Below are positions 41,095-53,608 of a DNA stretch of 64,000 nucleotides, piece after piece. A model generated the notes under the pieces. It saw only the letters and a program-made list of their open reading frames with translations, did not search any database and was not told where the DNA came from. The DNA comes from Paraspadella gotoi. Lineage: Eukaryota > Chaetognatha. The stretch is taken from contig CM119263.1 in NCBI GenBank assembly GCA_051294375.1, positions 12,896,620-12,960,619 on the forward strand. The letters are read 5' to 3'. Numbering within the stretch: the first letter of the stretch is position 1; each line of letters opens with the position of its first letter. Made by a program: the position numbers and the translations under genes.

Positions 41095-42397
41095 TCTCGA
41101 TGATGAATCGACTCGTGACAAAAGGGGAGAAAAAACTCGTTGAAAATCGGTGACTGACTCGTTACGTCTCTCCAAAACGGATATTTTTTTCATGGAGGTG
41201 AGGCCGTTTTCGAAGTAGGTGGGGGTGATCGGACCTGTTTGACGACGAGGGCATTCAAGGCGAGGGGTGTATTGAGGTAGTCAGGTCGTCAGGTGATCGT
41301 TGGGAGCTTAAAATGTTTTTTCTCAAAAGAATAATGCATGTATTTATTGTTAATACGAACCCCCCCCCCCGTTGCCGTTGTGTTATTGCAATTCTTATCT
41401 TTTTTAACAAGGAGGCGAATTTGAAAACGACAAAAAGGCACCAAATGACTTCCGTGCACAAAATGACTCATCCCGAGTTCAACAACCGGTTTAAATTTTA
41501 TTTCCCGGAAACGGCAACCAACTTTAAAAAAAAAACACATTAGATCTTTAGGTTATTTCAAAATGCGCCGACTGTAAAAGTTAACGAGCATCAAGGAATA
41601 AAACGAAGCAATTTAGGAACTAGAAATAAAAAAAAAATAAAAAAAAATAGGGAAAATGGCAACGCTTAACGGAATTTCAAAATTTAAACCGCAGAAAGCG
41701 AACGCATCTCTCGAGGATAAAGATCACGCGTCTGTACAACTCGCTTCCAGCTAAAATTTAGCCGCGTTTGATTGAACATTGAACGTACAAATTGTTATTT
41801 TTTTTACAAAGTTTTTATTTAAAATATCTATAATTTTTTTAAGGACAAAAATAAATTTCAACTTTAGGGCGAGTCAACTCGTCATCATTCCAGAAATATT
41901 CCTGTTTTTTCCTCTTTGGAAACATTCCTCTTTCCTCTTTCCTCTTTCCTCTTTCCTCCTTCCTCTTTGGAAACATTCCGCCCACGCCCATCGACCCACG
42001 AACACTCCCCTCGGAACTGTTGACGCCGCGAGAAAAGTCTTAAAACAAACGAGCGCTCCTCGTCGCGCGTCTCATTGTGATTCCCCTGAACCTCGTCTCG
42101 TTAAATTCGCCAACTTTCGCCCTCCGACCCATTTCCGCCACTTCGGCTCCTTCAATCCCACTCATCCACTCCGAACACCAAAGCATCTTTGACAATACAC
42201 CACCCCGTCCCCCCCCCCCGATAGTTGCCACCCTCCCGTCTTCGCCGATATCCGTGTCTCTATCTCTTCCGCGATTGTAGTGTCGTTAGACCGCGAGTTT
42301 ATTCATCAGCGCCGAACTCGCATAAAGATGTGATAGAGGATAACGAAAAAATATTAAAGACGCCCCCGGGACTCAACGAGAGCGTCGTTACGAGAGA

Positions 42398-42401
<4 letters not shown>

Positions 42402-42476
<75 letters not shown>

Positions 42477-42480
42477 AGAG
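42402..42480 (+). repeat. (GA)n microsatellite
   Basis: GA dinucleotides with one short interruption near the end. Confidence 0.95.
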
Positions 42481-42951
42481 AAGAGATCAAAAAACATTTC
42501 CATTTTCCTTTCCATCTTTTTTTGCATATACAGGGTGTTCTGTGCGAATGGAGAAGGCTGTTTTTTTAATTTTGAAAAATATTATGGTATAGGATAAAAA
42601 CTCATCACAACATCAAAAAAACTTTGGAAAGATTTTTAACAACCCTTTTTATTTTTTTTTGGAGGGGGGGCCCTTTTTTCTTTTTTCCCAAAAAAATACG
42701 TATGATAGAAACGCCTTTTATTAACCCATTAAATTAATCTATGACAGAAAGCTGAGGACACGACTCCGCTAATTTAACGAGTCTTATCACGCCATTCTTC
42801 TGAGCCAGGATATTTTTAAAGAGAGATAGATACTCGTAATACGATTCGTCATTTTTCATTCGAAATTTTCTTCATGGTGTCCAACCCTAGCCTAAATCAG
42901 GTCAACCCAACCCAATTCGAATCTCTTCCCTTTCCCACCTCACAAACTCAC

Positions 42952-43325
42952 CTCGAGTCCTGCGGGTCTCCGCCCCCCGCGCCGGGGTCTTCCGCCACGG
43001 CGCAGGAGCACTGCGAATCGAAGGCGGCGGCGCCGACACCGCCGCCGTTGACGTCTCTGGCGGGAGCGGCGACGATGGAACCATCGGGCAAGGTGACGAA
43101 TCCGCCGGCGGAGCGTTGGGTGGCCTCGTTGAACTGGGAGATCTTGAGGGAGGCGAGGATGGTCAGCGAGAGGCCGATGACCATCGTGATGATGCCGGTG
43201 ACGAGGATGATGTACTCCTGGCGGCGATACCATCCGCCCGGCGAACGTCCCTCGTGTTTCCGTTGCTTGTGCGTCATCACAGAGTCGGTGCCCTGGGCAG
43301 AGCCGTAGCCCTCGTCCGGGTCGTT
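42952..43325 (-). CDS. Membrane protein exon B: juxtamembrane and transmembrane region
   Basis: The acceptor CATCATGCAG is followed by AACGACCCGG in phase 0. It encodes a basic cytoplasmic stretch (THKQRKHEGRSPGGWYRRQE), a 22-24 residue hydrophobic span and an outer segment (TLPDGSIVAAPARD...SQCSC). The donor GAG|GTGAGT at the end is a full consensus match, phase 2. Confidence 0.75.
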
Positions 43326-45110
43326 CTGCATGATGGAGGTGAAAGGTGGGATGGGAGATGGACCGTGAAGAAGGGAAAAAGAAAATGAAACGACAATTCT
43401 TTTAGTGAAACTTTCTCTACGTCTTGTTTTTTTTATTTAATTCACACTACTGAAGGTCTGAAAACTAAGGCCGACACATGTATGTGAATTTTCATTAAAA
43501 AAGCAAAAAAATCAAAAATTCATCACAAGCAAGCGAAATTGACAAAACAAAATACTGCCAAACTCAATTGAAGTATGAAAAAAACTTGCCTGATCATCGG
43601 ACACTTCCGATCCAGCCCCTCTGATCACGTGATGCTTTGTGCTATTTCCTTGTCCCTTCACAACCAACTGCTGGGCGCCGCCATTGCTACCGGTCATTGA
43701 CGGCGTGAGTCTCCTATTGAGTGAACCGGAAGTGGAGAGAATGGGCGTTCCTCCGGGCGGCACCACGACTGGGGGCGTGGCGACTCCGGGCGTAGAGGCG
43801 GAGGCGCCGGTTGGGAGAGTTCCGGTGACGGAGGCGCAATTGTTCATGGCGGCGTGGGGCGGAGGGGCGTTGGAGGAGGTGAGGGAGTTGGCTTGGGTGC
43901 GGATGGAACGGGAAGAAGGATGGCGCGCGAGTTGCATCGCGTCGTTGGCGATCGACGACGTCCAGGAAGCGCCGTTTGGGATATGAGGAGGATGATGATG
44001 ATGAGGATGATTGAGGGCGGTGACTGGGCCAACGGGTCCGGGGGCCGAGGCGCCGCCGGGCACAAAGTTGACTCCGTGCGGCGCCATCACCAGCGAGTCT
44101 CTCGAAGCCGCCATATTCTCCGCGGCGACAACAGCGTCGTTCGGGACGCCGTTGATGAGGGTCGTCGTCATGGAGACGGGGTTGTTGGGGAGGCCGGTCG
44201 CATTGCCGACCATGGAGGAAGGAAGCTTGCCGTTTAATCCAGTGAGTGTCGCCACGCCTCCGCCCGGAACCATCGCGCCTCCCCCGCCGTTCCCTGAAAT
44301 CGACAAGGGATTGCTCGGACTCATCATTTGCTGCATCCGCTGTCCCGAGTTGACGAGCTGCTGCACGTTGGACATCGAGGAGAGACTCGTCTCCGCCGAA
44401 AGGCGATCGAAGTTCCGGTTGACGGAGTCCATCTCCTCCTGGAGTCGCTCCTGCAGCCGGTCCATGTAGCGAGACTCGATCTGAGCCGGCGAGTAGTTGC
44501 CGCCGCCCGTCGTCGCCGAGGACGTCGACGAGTGGTTCGGGTTCAAGGCGGACAAGGGCACGATCGACTCCGCGTTCGAAGAGTAAGACGACAACGGCGA
44601 GCGACCTGGCGAGAGCGGGGACACGCCCATGAAGCGAAGATCGGAAGACGGAGGGAGCCCGCCAAGGGACGGGGGCATGCCGGGAGGGGTGGACAGCGGA
44701 CCCGGACTGTCTTCGTCTCCGGTACTTCCGCCCGGCATTAATTGCATGACGTGTTGCGGTGGAGCTTGCTGTTGCTGCTGTTGCTGCCGCGGGAGAGAGT
44801 CAAGTCTAGCAGCAGCAGCCGCCGCCGCCGCCATCGATTCCATCTCGGGCGAAACGTTGCGGTCGTTGGAGAGAGCTCGCGAGGGAAGGGCGACGTAAGG
44901 GGGGCCGCCGGAGCCCCCAGGGCCGCCAAGGTGGCCGCCGCCGACGCCGCTTGATCGAGGATGCCGGTGAAGCGTGCCGGAGGCGCCGTTGCCGAAACTA
45001 GAAGCAAGCGTCATCGGCGCCATCATCCCTGACGACGCCGGCTGAAAAGTTTGACTGAGACCGGCACCGCCGGACGAGTGATCAGGCGGAACTAAAGTTT
45101 GGTGGTACAT
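42952..45110 (-). CDS. Single-pass membrane protein with long low-complexity cytoplasmic region (join 45110..43590, 43325..42952; 3' end open)
   Basis: Family not recognised. The first ATG opens 507 residues rich in G, P, S and N, with poly-A (about 94-101), poly-Q (109-115), a short amphipathic helix (about 211-240, YMDRLQERLQEEMDSVNRNF) and a His cluster (HPHHHHPPH). The second exon adds DPDEGYGSAQGTDSV, a basic stretch and WYRR before one hydrophobic span (about 545-568, EYIILVTGIITMVIGLSLTI), then a short part containing SQCSC. Positive charges before the span suggest a cytoplasmic N-terminus (type II). Large type II proteins such as teneurins share this layout, but no diagnostic motif was seen. 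The second exon ends either at donor GAG|GTGAGT or, unspliced, at a TGA right after, so more exons may lie below 42950. Confidence 0.75.
43326..43589 (-). other. GC-AG intron of the membrane-protein gene
   Basis: 264 bases starting GCAAGT and ending GCAG. GC donors normally need otherwise perfect pairing to U1, as here (CAG|GCAAGT). The phase 0-0 join gives an uninterrupted frame. The intron also contains a weak hammerhead-like relic (43449-43482). Confidence 0.7.
43449..43482 (+). ncRNA. Weak hammerhead-like relic
   Basis: ACTGAAGGTCTGAAAACTAA is followed by GGCCGACACATGT. It resembles the CTGA...GGCC-GAAAC-ATGT order but with a damaged core. It lies within the GC-AG intron. Confidence 0.25.
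43590..45110 (-). CDS. Membrane protein exon A: cytoplasmic low-complexity region
   Basis: An open frame of 507 codons with strongly GC-biased third positions, unlike the flanking AT-rich DNA. It ends GSEVSDDQ at a perfect but non-canonical donor CAG|GCAAGT, phase 0. Reading on without splicing gives about 25 unrelated residues before a stop. Confidence 0.8.
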
Positions 45111-45278
45111 GTCGTGAATCGGAGAAGTTGTAGGTTGTCTCTATTGGGTTTTTTTGTTAGTTTTGGTTTATTTATTTTTGTTTTACTTTTTATTATTTTT
45201 TTGTTTTTGTTTTTATGACGATATCCCGATGAAATACGAAATAATCGATAAAAGGGGCGGGAAGCACTTAGCACAAGG

Positions 45279-45385
<107 letters not shown>

Positions 45386-45807
45386 AAGGGTGAGAACGTC
45401 AGCCAATTACGCCAATGACGTCACCGAAACCGATGACGAAGATTGCGCGACGCGTCGACCATTTTTCTCTGTGATGCAAATATGTATTCCGATTCATATT
45501 TTTCGGTCGCTCGTTTGTTAACGTTCTGTCGTAATTTATATTCAGTTTGTTTGTTTATCGAGAAACGTTCACCGAAAACCACTCATTGCTTTGGTCTATT
45601 GGTTCGATTTTTAGTTGTTTTCCTAATTTCGACGATCGAAGATAATTGGCGAGTCTGTGAGAGAAAAGAAAGGCTAATTATTGGGATACATGACACTAAT
45701 TTTTGTAGCAATTAATTTAAAAACCAAAATGGAACGTAATTTATTATTATTAATAATTACGAGAGTGATAAGGAAAAATCTAAAGACTTCTCGGCTTATC
45801 ATCTCTT

Positions 45808-45845
<38 letters not shown>

Positions 45846-46127
45846 CTCTCTTCTCATAGGTATACTCAGAAGCCTCGAATCAGCGCAGCCTCCGGGAGCA
45901 GCCGCGCGGCGGGCCGAGCGCCTTCTCCCTGCCTTCGACTTACTTTCCGCTCGGCTCTTCTTACTCCTCTTCCTCTTTGCCTTCTCCTTAATTTCTCCCG
46001 GATCCGCGCGGCTGCCAAAGTCGATCCGATCGGAGCTGCAGCGGATAACTTACTCTTTTCTCTCTCTCTTCTTACTCTCGTCACCGGCCGAGGCTCTTTT
46101 CTCTCTGCCTCCGAACCAGGATCGATC

Positions 46128-46148
46128 ATGGCGTTTCGCCGCGGATCC
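46128..46148 (+). CDS. Possible first coding exon (MAFRRGS) with donor GTGAGT
   Basis: ATG in the context GATCATGG is followed by seven codons and the donor-like GGATCC|GTGAGT. It sits at the end of a GC-rich, CT-tracted segment (45880-46150) that could be a promoter and 5' UTR, diverging from the membrane-protein gene. No continuing exon was recognised. Confidence 0.2.
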
Positions 46149-47370
46149 GTGAGTCTCTTATTGAAGAGATAAGGCTTTATTGAAAATATTACATTATTGT
46201 AGGGTCATTTCACGGATGTCAAAAAAAAAGAAAAACAAAAAACAAAAGGAAAAGACAGAAAAAACGAGAGAAACGAAAGAAATGAACAAAAAGAAGGAAA
46301 AAAAATATTTAAAAAATTTAGACAACAAAATTTTTTTAATATTAAGATTTTCGAGCATAAAATAATAATTATCAATAAAAAAAGATAATACATCTAACAA
46401 TAATGATTATAATATGCTGAAAACAATTTGAAAATATGATAAAAGATAAAAATGATTCGTAATGAGTGATATTATATTATTGCAATTTTTGTTACTTAGG
46501 AGTTATTGAAGAGTAAAGAGTTAGGCAACAATTTTAGAATCAAGTGTATGAATCAAAATTTGAAGCTTGCAGCAATGAACTATTATAAATAATGTTTTTC
46601 TTTTTATTTTTAAATTTTTGCATAGCCCATATTCTATACATATTAAATTTCAAAAATTTTAAAATATTTTTTCTTATTTTTGAAAGCAGATTTAAAATTT
46701 CTCCCATTAATTTTTTTAAATTTAATTCGATTTGACTAATTATCAAATTTTCCTTAAAAAAAAAGTCTAGCACAGTTTTTTAAGGTTGCCTTTTGTCTCG
46801 AAAGCTCTTAGTGCCTACTGTTTTGAGAGGTCGCCTTAGGCTTATACCAGGAGTGCGAGCAAAGTTGAAACAACAAGCCCATGCAAACATTTGTCTGTTA
46901 ATCCTAAGGTACTACTTACTACTTACTTACTACTACTACTACTACTACTTACTACTACTACTACTGCTACTACTACTACTTTCAATTTAATTAATTAAAT
47001 ATCTGACATTATCAATTTTCACTCCAATTCTAAATGTCCTTTAGTATTTATCTCCTCCGGTTCTTTGAATTTGAGCATAACTGATTGATAATGAATTAGA
47101 AAGAGAAGAGACGCCAAGAGCAGAGACGAGAAAGAGAAAGAGAGAGAGAGAGAGAGAAGATATCCGGCGCCTCGATCACGCTCGGACTTCGACCGGAAGA
47201 AGCCCGACTCACCATCGGAGGAGAGAGAAATCTCCCGATTCCGAGCTGGAGAAGCCCCCGGAAGGAGAAGTGATGCTAAGGGTCGGGCAGCCTGGCGCGC
47301 CGCTGCCTCCTGGTGGACGGCTGCGTTCGGGATCGAGAGAGCTGAGTATATGATTTCTCTTTCTCTCTTT

Positions 47371-47404
<34 letters not shown>

Positions 47405-47478
47405 ACTCTCTCTTTCTCTCTTTCTCTCTCATCTCTCTCTCTCTTCTCTTCTCCCTCTCTCTCCACTTCTCCTCTCTC

Positions 47479-47503
47479 NNNNNNNNNNNNNNNNNNNNNN
47501 NNN
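47479..47503. other. Scaffold gap, 25 N
   Basis: Inside a CT microsatellite. Confidence 1.
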
Positions 47504-47558
47504 TCTCTCTCTCTCTCTCTCGCTCTCAACGCGGACAAAAAAGGAAAGCAATCCTAGA

Positions 47559-47759
47559 ATGTCACTCAAATTTTGGGAAAATGAAAGGAAGAGAAGAACT
47601 GAAAGCCTCAGACAGATTGAAAGGCGGAAGAAAGAGGAGGAAGCGAAGGAGGAGGAGGAGACGGAAGGGAGGAAATTGAAAAATATTAATAACAACAAAT
47701 TGGAGAAGGCGAAGATGAAGCCGGGGGATTTGCCAGCGGATTTTTTCGAGGACTTTTGA
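47559..47759 (+). CDS. Small Lys/Glu-rich frame ending DLPADFFEDF
   Basis: 66 codons, MSLKFWENERKRRTESLRQI followed by a charged coiled-coil-like stretch and MKPGDLPADFFEDF. The LPxxFFD ending recalls a motif in ZNF830-like splicing-associated proteins, but that motif is internal there. TAG occurs in another frame just before the ATG and could be an acceptor (CCTAG). Weak support. Confidence 0.25.
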   Translation: MSLKFWENERKRRTESLRQIERRKKEEEAKEEEETEGRKLKNINNNKLEKAKMKPGDLPADFFEDF

Positions 47760-49411
47760 TGCGTCGCAATGGAGCAGGCCTCACAGTAAAGCCGTCTGCT
47801 AACGTTTCCTCTTTAGAGCGCTCCACGAATTTCATCTTTACTCCAAGACTCATTTTTCGTAATGTTTCTTTAGCGCCGGTTTTTTGTTTTTTTTTTGTTT
47901 TTTGTTTCTTTTTTATTCATCTTGTGATCTAAACTTGAAACATCTTCGGCTCTAACTGGAGGAGAGAGAGAGTTGCAGTCGTCAAGAGGGAATAATTTTT
48001 CCCTTCCGTTTTTTTTTAGCTTTTTTTTTAATTTTCCTTTTCTCGAATGAAAATAACGGAATTCATGGATCACAAGATTTACGATCGAAGAGAAAATAGA
48101 AAAAAAAGAAAGGAAACAAGGAAAGAACAATTGAAAACGAAAGAAATCAAGTCTGAAAATAAAATTTAAAAAACGAACTAAGTAGGTGGTAAATTACACA
48201 TAGAAATTTATATTTTCTTTTCGAAAGCATAAGATTTGAAAAAAATGATTTTTTTAAAAAAAACGTTGAGCCTCCAAGGCTGTAATCTCTCAGCCTCGAA
48301 GTCCGTCTGGAAATTCTAAGTGGAGTTTCTGTACTCTGTGAAAATAACCGGAAAGAGCAAAGGTCTTTGCCGCAGTTCGCACTTCCACGCAAACCATTTT
48401 CGTGTCCACACTTTTTTCCCTTTTACTTTACAAATGATGTTTTTTTTTCTCCAAAAACAAAATACGACTCCTTAGCTTATAAAGGGGGCTTCTATGTTAA
48501 TATTTTGTCAGAGAGATGCAGGTCTTCACTCACCCAAAGCCTGTCTAAAGTTAGGGCAAGACAGCCATTTATTGAATGAACGAATAAATAGATAATTGGT
48601 TATATTGATATATATTACGCCATGGCTAATAATCGGTGTCGCTCGCCCATCGTTTAAGATTTTCTTTTGTCAATTATTCTTTGAAGGTTCAGCAATAAAT
48701 GAAAGTTTTATACTAATTCCTTGTCGCCCTTTATTCGATTACTTAAACTTAATTTTTCCCTCTTTCTACAATTTTCATAGACGTTAGAGGATCTGAACCC
48801 CCTTTATATAACGTCCGCATCCCTTATCTGTTGATCTCGCATCGTCTCGTTAGAAAAAAAAACTGGCCACAGCCTCGCGTTAAAAGCGAATGAAACGTTT
48901 ATTCCTTCCGACGCCCAGGGGGGAAATGGAAACGAGGCCGCGAGGAGCAAAAGAATAAACAAACAAAAACAAACAAAAAAACAAAGTAATAAAACAGAAC
49001 TTTTTCGAGTCGTGACTTTGAGAGAAGTGAGCTGATTGACTCGTTAATTTTTACAAGAGTTTTTTTTTTATTCTGTTCATTCATTTATATTTTGTTGATT
49101 AAATGTTATTTTTATGTTTCTACGGTTTTACTGTTAAAAAAATGAGAAAAAATATAACACGAAGAACGAAATAAATAAAGAATATTTCGATATAAAGCTT
49201 ATGAATCTATGAGTAGAATATCCAGATGTTCTATAGTCAGAGAGATAAGAACCAAGATACTATCACAACCATAGAAATATTTTATGAAAATGGGAAATGA
49301 GGTCGAAAGGCCCAGAATGGATAAGCTCTCCTGCATATTCTCTAACTACTCATAACTCATCTGCCTCATAAATCATGCTCTCTCTCTCACTCTCTATCTC
49401 CTATCTCCTCC

Positions 49412-49452
<41 letters not shown>

Positions 49453-49579
49453 GTTCGTCACATTTCTGTCATTCCTCACTTCTTGCTCCAACTACTACTA
49501 ACGACAATAATCCAATCATCTTCACTATCCTTCGATCGCCACCTTGAGACCAGAGAAGACACCTCTTTGACACATTCCC

Positions 49580-49612
<33 letters not shown>

Positions 49613-49984
49613 ACACTGGAGTATGTAGAGAAAAGAGAAAGCCGATCTCAAAATTTTTTTCAGTTTGACTAAATTTTTTTTTTTAAATCGGTGCGATTTT
49701 TAAAAGCCACTATGGTATTCGTTGTTAGTAGCCATTCTTTCCATATATTATTTTCTTCCTAGTTTGGTTATCATTATTTCTCTCTCTATATCTCGGTGTT
49801 ATCTTATCTCTCTCTCTCTTGTCTCTCTCGTCTCTCTCTCTCTCTCTCTCTTCTCTTAGCTTATCTGTTCGTTTTATTTGTTATTTTTTTTATTTGTTAA
49901 TTTAACTTGTATTTCATAATTAATGTTTATATAAACTTTTTATCATAATCTCTTTTTAGAGTTCTTAATATTCTCTCTTCTCTC

Positions 49985-50024
<40 letters not shown>

Positions 50025-52849
50025 CGGTGAATATTTCCCAATCCCGGAGTCCTTTTATTGGAGTGTCTACTAAAAGCGGGAGCCACTTCCTCATTCCCCA
50101 CTCATCGGGAGAGAGTTTGAGCGGAAGAAAAGTCGTAAAGAATCGCGGTGGATGGGAGAGATACGCGTAGCGGATTCAACTGGGTCTTTTTTTTTAAATT
50201 TGTTTATCCCCTTTGGCCCTCTGCGTTGCATGGAGGGTTACACGCGAGATATTTCAAACATATCAAAGTTGCTTGCAGTGGAAGAAAAAATTTCGCAGAA
50301 CGGATTTCGAGAAATGAGTTAAGCACAATGCGTTTCGCCGGGCGGATGTCGCGCGGGGTCTTTGGCAGAATGGCGCAGCGGGCGAAAGATTAAAGTCGGC
50401 CGCGTCCTGATTAACGGTCTCTCATTATTCTCCCCTTATTAATTTAGCCGCTCGGCTATTAAGGTTCGTCATGGTGAGTGAGATTGGAAGAAATATTTCG
50501 GTTTTTTTTAGGCTCAAGACATAAAAAAAGTAGGCTTTTTTTTATGAGCAGCTTAATTGAAAATTTTCTGAGTTAATTTTTAATTCTGGATTTCTAATAA
50601 TATTTTTATTAGACGGTTCTTTTAAACTAAAGTCGCTTAAATTGCTTCATCTTAAAATAATTTTCGCGGTAGATTAATAAATTTGTTGTAAGAGTAATTA
50701 CAAAATAATTCGTTATGTCATTTGAACTGCCATCTGTCAAAGAGCGAAAAACCAGTCGACGGTAGGAGATGCAATGATACATATGACGGGAAAACTGACA
50801 AGATCTAATCGAACTAACTCCTTCTTTAACTTATCCGGATTCCTAGTCATCTATTCTCGTTCTCTCCCCCTTGCGAGGGTAGAAAGTTTTTGAGCCATCG
50901 CCCACGAAATGACTTCCGACTCCATGAAGAAAATGTGAGCTCATAAAAAGTAAGGACTGTTTGAGTGTCACAAGTTACACAGATTTTCAGACCTTTTCGT
51001 CATCGTCGTCGTCTTCTTCGGTATCATCGTTGGCGTCATTATCGTCGTGAGATCCGCGGTCATACGTGTCAAGTCATCGGACGAAGGTCGTCCCTTTAAT
51101 CAGCGTCAAAAAAATTGAAATGATCATGTATGTCCTCTACAAAAAATCTGGAAGATTGGGACTGATTGTTTTATTTATTTTCATTTTTCTCTGAATCAAC
51201 GACGACGACGTCGACGTTAACAGCAACTACTGCTCCGTCCGCACTTCCGCTCGCTCCATTAGATTTCTTAATCCTGCCGAGTTTTTTAATCCGGAAACAA
51301 ATGACCGCGAAATAAACCCACATCTGGGATTCGCCACCCAAACAGGACGAAAAAAAAAGAAGGGGGGAAAAAAGGCTGAAAAAGAATAAAAGATAAAAAC
51401 TAGACGACGAAAACGACGACGAAAACGACGATGAATTTTTTTTTTCTTATTTCCTTCATGGCGAAAGATGAAGAAAAAAAAAAAGAAAATTGAAGAGGGA
51501 ATGAGAAAGAGGATAAAAGTCAGGGCCACGTGGGACGTGCTCCGTTTTCGGCCGTGGGAGGGACGACGGGGGGCGGGGTGAGTCATCGGGAGGGAGAGGA
51601 AAGAAAGCGGAAGGGTAGGGAGAGGTCTAGAGAAATTTACGACAACGACGACAACGACGGCGACGACGGAAATGAGAACGACAATGAAAACGACGACGGC
51701 TAGAAAAAGAATCTTTATCCTTCGTGAGCTTATCGTGCGCGCCATCTTACGTCGTCCGAATACATCCTTCTCTTTTTTTTTCCTTCTCTTTCTCTTTTCT
51801 CTTTCTATTGTTTTCTTTATTTTTTTTCAGTTTCATTTTATTATCCTCATTCTTTGACGACGGATTTTTCGACTTTTCTTTATTTTTTCTTTATCCTTTT
51901 ATTCTTCTTGAATTCTGAAACAAAGACAATAGGATCGTCGCATTGAAGACAACCACGCTAACAGTGGCCACAAACGATTTCTTACTCAAAACAAGACAAA
52001 CACGCCCTCTCGAGCGATTGAAAACAACGACGACGCGGATAACAACGACCTCGGGCAAAACAACCGAACTTGGGTCAGATTTTTGGGTCGGAAATGGAAC
52101 CGATTTGACGGGAAGGACGCGAGGAGTAGAGAGGCCGAGATTTAAATGGGAGCCGTTAACCTTCGTCGCTTTTCGATTGTCGGGCGACTTTGTCGGTTCG
52201 CGGGTCGCAGCTGCTCTCGACTCTGGGTCGTCAACGATTAGTCCGAAAAAAAACACGTTTGGGTCGACAAAGTTGAAATCGAAAGGATCGAAACGTCGAA
52301 GATCGATCGATTAAAAGGGAGATCGAAATCATTTTGGAATTGGAAAATCTAGCGAATCATCATGGTTTGTAAAATTTGATTTGTAGAGAGAGAGAGAGAG
52401 AAGGTTCTGTTTCTTAGTTCAAGGATGAATTGAAGTAAAAGGACGTTGTAGTAACGATATGGTTGTTCCCAATTATATCACGCACATCATCTTAGAGGCA
52501 GCATCTACTCATAATCTACTCTTGATCTGCTACCCCAATCTCTTTTGTTCGTCGCTTCAACTAGACAACGTGTCCATTTTTTATTCACTTTTTTTTTCAT
52601 CGAATTCTTCCTCATTTCCATAATCCATAACCTAAGTCTTCGCTGCGAGAGTCAACCTCGGCGCAAGCTGCAGGCTGCATGCCGAGCAGCATTGCAGAGA
52701 TGAATCGTGGCAAGCATTGTTTCTCCAAATGTTTGGTGGAATCATAAAAGCGGAACGCATGTATATGCCTCGACATTGTACCACACTACTATCTACTACT
52801 GGCAAAGTTGGACTAATTTTTTTTGTTTTCTTTAGAACAGAATTTTTCA

Positions 52850-52871
52850 TCATCATCATCGTTATAATCAT

Positions 52872-52922
<51 letters not shown>
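52850..52922 (+). repeat. (CAT)n microsatellite
   Basis: Trinucleotide tract, read as poly-Asp or poly-Met on the minus strand. Confidence 0.95.
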
Positions 52923-52924
<2 letters not shown>

Positions 52925-53457
52925 TCAACAACAACAAAACGGCAACGACCGAGAGAGATCATCGTGTCCCCGCTGCAATTTAGCGACCATGAGAACGGCA
53001 CGCGAGGCATTTCATGAATGCATTAATTTGGAAACCATTTTGAATTTCCCTTTTTTAAGTTTTACATGACGAATGAATGTTGCGAAGGACGCTTAGAGAA
53101 CCAACTATTCTTTTCTAGTTCTTTTAAACTCTTTGTGGAGTTCCCCCTTCCCCCTTCCCCTCTTTGTCGTCTTTCTCTTTTTTACTGTCAGAAAATTCAA
53201 TGCTCTCCCCTCATGTTCTTTCGCGCCATTTTTCATTGCGCTTTGGACATCCCCCAGTGATCCTCCTTTCTCCTCTTCTGCTTCGCAATCTCCCATTTAC
53301 ATCCGAGTTGGATTTTTCACAAAATTGCGACCACCCGTTCTTCTGTCGAGCTCTTCATCAACATCCGGGGGGGGTCATCCATCCCGGATTTAACCCTCTC
53401 TTCATCCATTTCATTCTTTTTTTTCGAAACCTCGGTTTCTCGGTCTTCATTTTACAT

Positions 53458-53608
53458 CTTTCCCCCCCCCTTCTCTTTCGAAAAATCTAATTCCTCTGGG
53501 AACAAACTGCTGTCGCTCGTCCTGCGGTCGAGTAGGCTACAACTGGAAGACGACGACAGCGGTCACGACGATTCCGACGACGACCACGACGACGACCACG
53601 ACGACTAA
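53458..53608 (+). CDS. Possible terminal exon with acidic tail
   Basis: One frame reads NSSGNKLLSLVLRSSRLQLE then DDDSGHDDSDDDHDDDHDD and TAA. The Asp/His codons are GAC/CAC repeats, so it may be a simple repeat. No acceptor or partner exon was established. Confidence 0.15.

Larger units (their letters stand above)
35767..42951. other. Intergenic region between the membrane-protein and Unkempt genes
   Basis: Contains CpG-rich islands at about 36370-36490 and 37450-37640, which are promoter candidates for the minus-strand Unkempt gene. It also has GA/CT tracts (39779-39858, 41037-41092, 42402-42480) and weak exon-like frames. 3' exons of the membrane-protein gene may lie here unrecognised. 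Confidence 0.5.

Noticed and set aside
51227-51745. 172-codon minus-strand frame
   Set aside because: V/F/R-rich low complexity from GACGAC and A/T runs, with no recognisable motif or splice context.
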